Origin: CAUZIR01 sp034421295
Lineage (GTDB): Bacteria > Chloroflexota > Dehalococcoidia > Lucifugimonadales > UBA2962
Length of the DNA: 64,000 nt
NCBI GenBank assembly: GCA_034421295.1
Contig: DAOUKM010000020.1
Coordinates: 1-64,000 of the forward strand
Reading direction: 5' to 3'
In this document: piece after piece, positions 62,852 through 64,000 of the stretch
Numbering within the stretch: position 1 is the stretch's first letter
Layout of the letters: every line of letters starts with the position of its first letter
Position numbers and translations under genes: made by a program
Notes under the pieces: model-generated
The model's input: the letters and a program-made list of their open reading frames with translations, nothing else
What the model was told of the DNA's origin: nothing
Database searches by the model: none

Positions 62852-63865
62852 ATGGCCATCACCGCCCCATCCGACCCCTCGAGTGCCCTGATCCTGGCGC
62901 CCTTTTCGGCCGACGCGCTTGGCCGGCTTTCACAGCGCATGGACATTACTTACGAGAGCTGGCTAGAGACCCTCAAGATCCACGACCCCGACGAACTGGC
63001 CGATCGCATAAACGCTCTGGGGGCCACCGCGCTGATAGTCGAGACGGACTTCGTATTCGCCGAGACCCTCGAGCAGGTCGGCTCCCTGCGCTTCGTGGGG
63101 ATCTGCCGGGCGGCTCTGAACCATGTCGACGTCGACGCCGCAACCGAGCATGGTGTGCTGGTGGTCAACGCTCCGGCCCGCAATGCCCGCGCCGTGGCCG
63201 AGCATGTGCTCGGCCTCATGATCGCGCTGGCACGCCGGATCCCCGAGGCGGACCGCTACGTCAAGGAGGGTAGCTGGAAGAGTCCGATTGAACCCTACCT
63301 CTGCCTCCGCGGCATCGAGCTGGGCGGCAGGAGCCTGGGCATAGTGGGCCTGGGCGCGATCGGCAGGCAACTGGCCTCCATCGCCAGCGCCATCGGTATG
63401 GACGTACTCGCCTACGATCCATACGTGACCGGATACAGCGGCGGCGAGTTGACCGATCTCAAATCGCTGCTCGCGCGGTCCGATTTCATAGCGACCCTGG
63501 CGCCGATAAACCCTGAAACGACGGCGATGCTGGACGCCGGGGCACTCTCCCTGGTAAGGCCAGGGGCGTTCCTGATCATGGCGTCCGGATTCGCCATCGC
63601 CGACCGGACGGCCCTGCTGGAGGCGCTTGAGACGGGGCCTCTCGCCGGCGCTGCGATAGATGTCTTCGACACGCATCCGGTCGCTCCCGACAGTCCGCTG
63701 CTCAGCGCCGAGAATGTGCTCCTGACTCCACACATCGCCGGTGCCACCGAGGAGACGATCTTTCGCCACTCCAATATGGTAGCCAGCGACCTGATCCGAT
63801 TCCTGGACGGCATGATGCCACTAAACGCCGTCAACCCACAGGCGATTGACCTGCCGGTTGGCTGA
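62852..63865 (+). CDS. D-isomer-specific 2-hydroxyacid dehydrogenase
   Basis: A 337-residue NAD-dependent dehydrogenase. The NAD-binding loop GLGAIGRQ is near residue 170, the LMIALARRIPEADRYVKEGSW segment is usual, and the catalytic His is in TPHIAGATEE, with the Arg and Glu blocks present in the usual places. It converts 2-hydroxyacids to 2-ketoacids. It starts nine bases after the preceding gene and is followed by an FGGY kinase gene, so sugar-acid metabolism is possible. Confidence 0.92.
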   Translation: MAITAPSDPSSALILAPFSADALGRLSQRMDITYESWLETLKIHDPDELADRINALGATALIVETDFVFAETLEQVGSLRFVGICRAALNHVDVDAATEHGVLVVNAPARNARAVAEHVLGLMIALARRIPEADRYVKEGSWKSPIEPYLCLRGIELGGRSLGIVGLGAIGRQLASIASAIGMDVLAYDPYVTGYSGGELTDLKSLLARSDFIATLAPINPETTAMLDAGALSLVRPGAFLIMASGFAIADRTALLEALETGPLAGAAIDVFDTHPVAPDSPLLSAENVLLTPHIAGATEETIFRHSNMVASDLIRFLDGMMPLNAVNPQAIDLPVG

Positions 63866-63885
63866 CACCAGGCCGGAGCGGGCCA

Positions 63886-64000
63886 ATGCCTGAGTGCGCA
63901 GTGCTGGCCCTGGACGCCGGTACGAGCTCCATCCGATGCCACCTGTTCGACGAGCGGGGCGTCGAGATAGCGGCTGAGGGGACCTGCTGGCCTCCTTCGA
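63886..64000 (+). CDS. FGGY-family carbohydrate kinase, N-terminal part (cut by window end)
   Basis: The first 38 residues are visible. AVLALDAGTSSIRCHLFDERG is the phosphate-1 motif of the actin-like ATPase fold of FGGY sugar kinases. The ATG at 63886 follows the dehydrogenase stop by 20 bases. The sugar cannot be told from this fragment. Confidence 0.85.
   Translation, partial: MPECAVLALDAGTSSIRCHLFDERGVEIAAEGTCWPPS

Noticed and set aside
1..64000. CRISPR array, insertion sequence or phage genes
   Set aside because: No evenly spaced direct repeats, transposase motifs or phage structural genes were seen by eye; a computed search could still find small or decayed ones.

Overview
The window looks like a chromosomal segment of a high-GC bacterium, most likely a member of the Chloroflexota (SAR202 or Dehalococcoidia-like). 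This is inferred from gene content: a complex I operon lacking nuoEFG, many short-chain dehydrogenases (SDRs), a CaiB/BaiF CoA-transferase, a luciferase-like flavin oxidoreductase, SBBP-repeat lipoproteins, a PAC2 protein and a hopanoid cluster. There is no rRNA or other strict phylogenetic marker to prove it.

Region 1 (1 to about 12,880) is visibly lower in GC than the rest and is a defence or genome-maintenance island. It holds an SRAP abasic-site protein, a cytosine-5 methyltransferase, a convergent EcoRII-type endonuclease overlapping an EndoIII-fold glycosylase with the tyrosine and aspartate pattern of the Mig T:G mismatch glycosylase, a tight three-gene cassette (GHKL ATPase, unknown protein, DUF6339-like protein), and a second cluster (sce7726-like nuclease-fold protein, Beta-family protein, PIN-like protein, ImmA/IrrE metallopeptidase). 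A tRNA-Thr(CGT) gene lies near its right edge. A consensus promoter ahead of the methyltransferase carries a LexA-like GAAC-N4-GTTC dyad exactly in its spacer.

Region 2 (12,880 to 31,750) is high-GC catabolic DNA. It has SDRs, a fatty or branched acyl-CoA module (CaiB transferase, acyl-CoA ligase, acyl-CoA dehydrogenase), aldo/keto reductases, a phosphotriesterase-family hydrolase, an orphan molybdenum hydroxylase large subunit, an SBBP lipoprotein, an MscS channel, a DegT aminotransferase, and a sodium-pumping decarboxylase set (gamma, beta, biotin carrier) without its carboxyltransferase. The stretch 13,711-14,463 contains gene debris and a decayed tRNA-like piece.

Region 3 (31,900 to 45,420) contains the 5-oxoprolinase operon pxpABC, a DedA-family protein, a peptide-type solute-binding lipoprotein, a DEDD exonuclease, a cyclase-family hydrolase, three tandem SDRs, a small SH3-like protein behind a second LexA-like dyad, a PAC2 protein, a luciferase-like monooxygenase, a Nudix hydrolase and an NAD kinase.

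Region 4 (45,450 to 64,000) has the 11-subunit complex I operon nuoABCDHIJKLMN on the minus strand, with a small DUF2007-like gene between nuoK and nuoL. Diverging from it is a hopanoid and isoprenoid cluster: prenyl diphosphate synthase, hpnH, hpnG, squalene-hopene cyclase and a squalene/phytoene synthase-like gene. A 2-hydroxyacid dehydrogenase and the first codons of an FGGY kinase follow. Complex I and hopanoid synthesis therefore share one regulatory region, with a recognisable promoter on each strand and stacked dyads over the hopanoid promoter.
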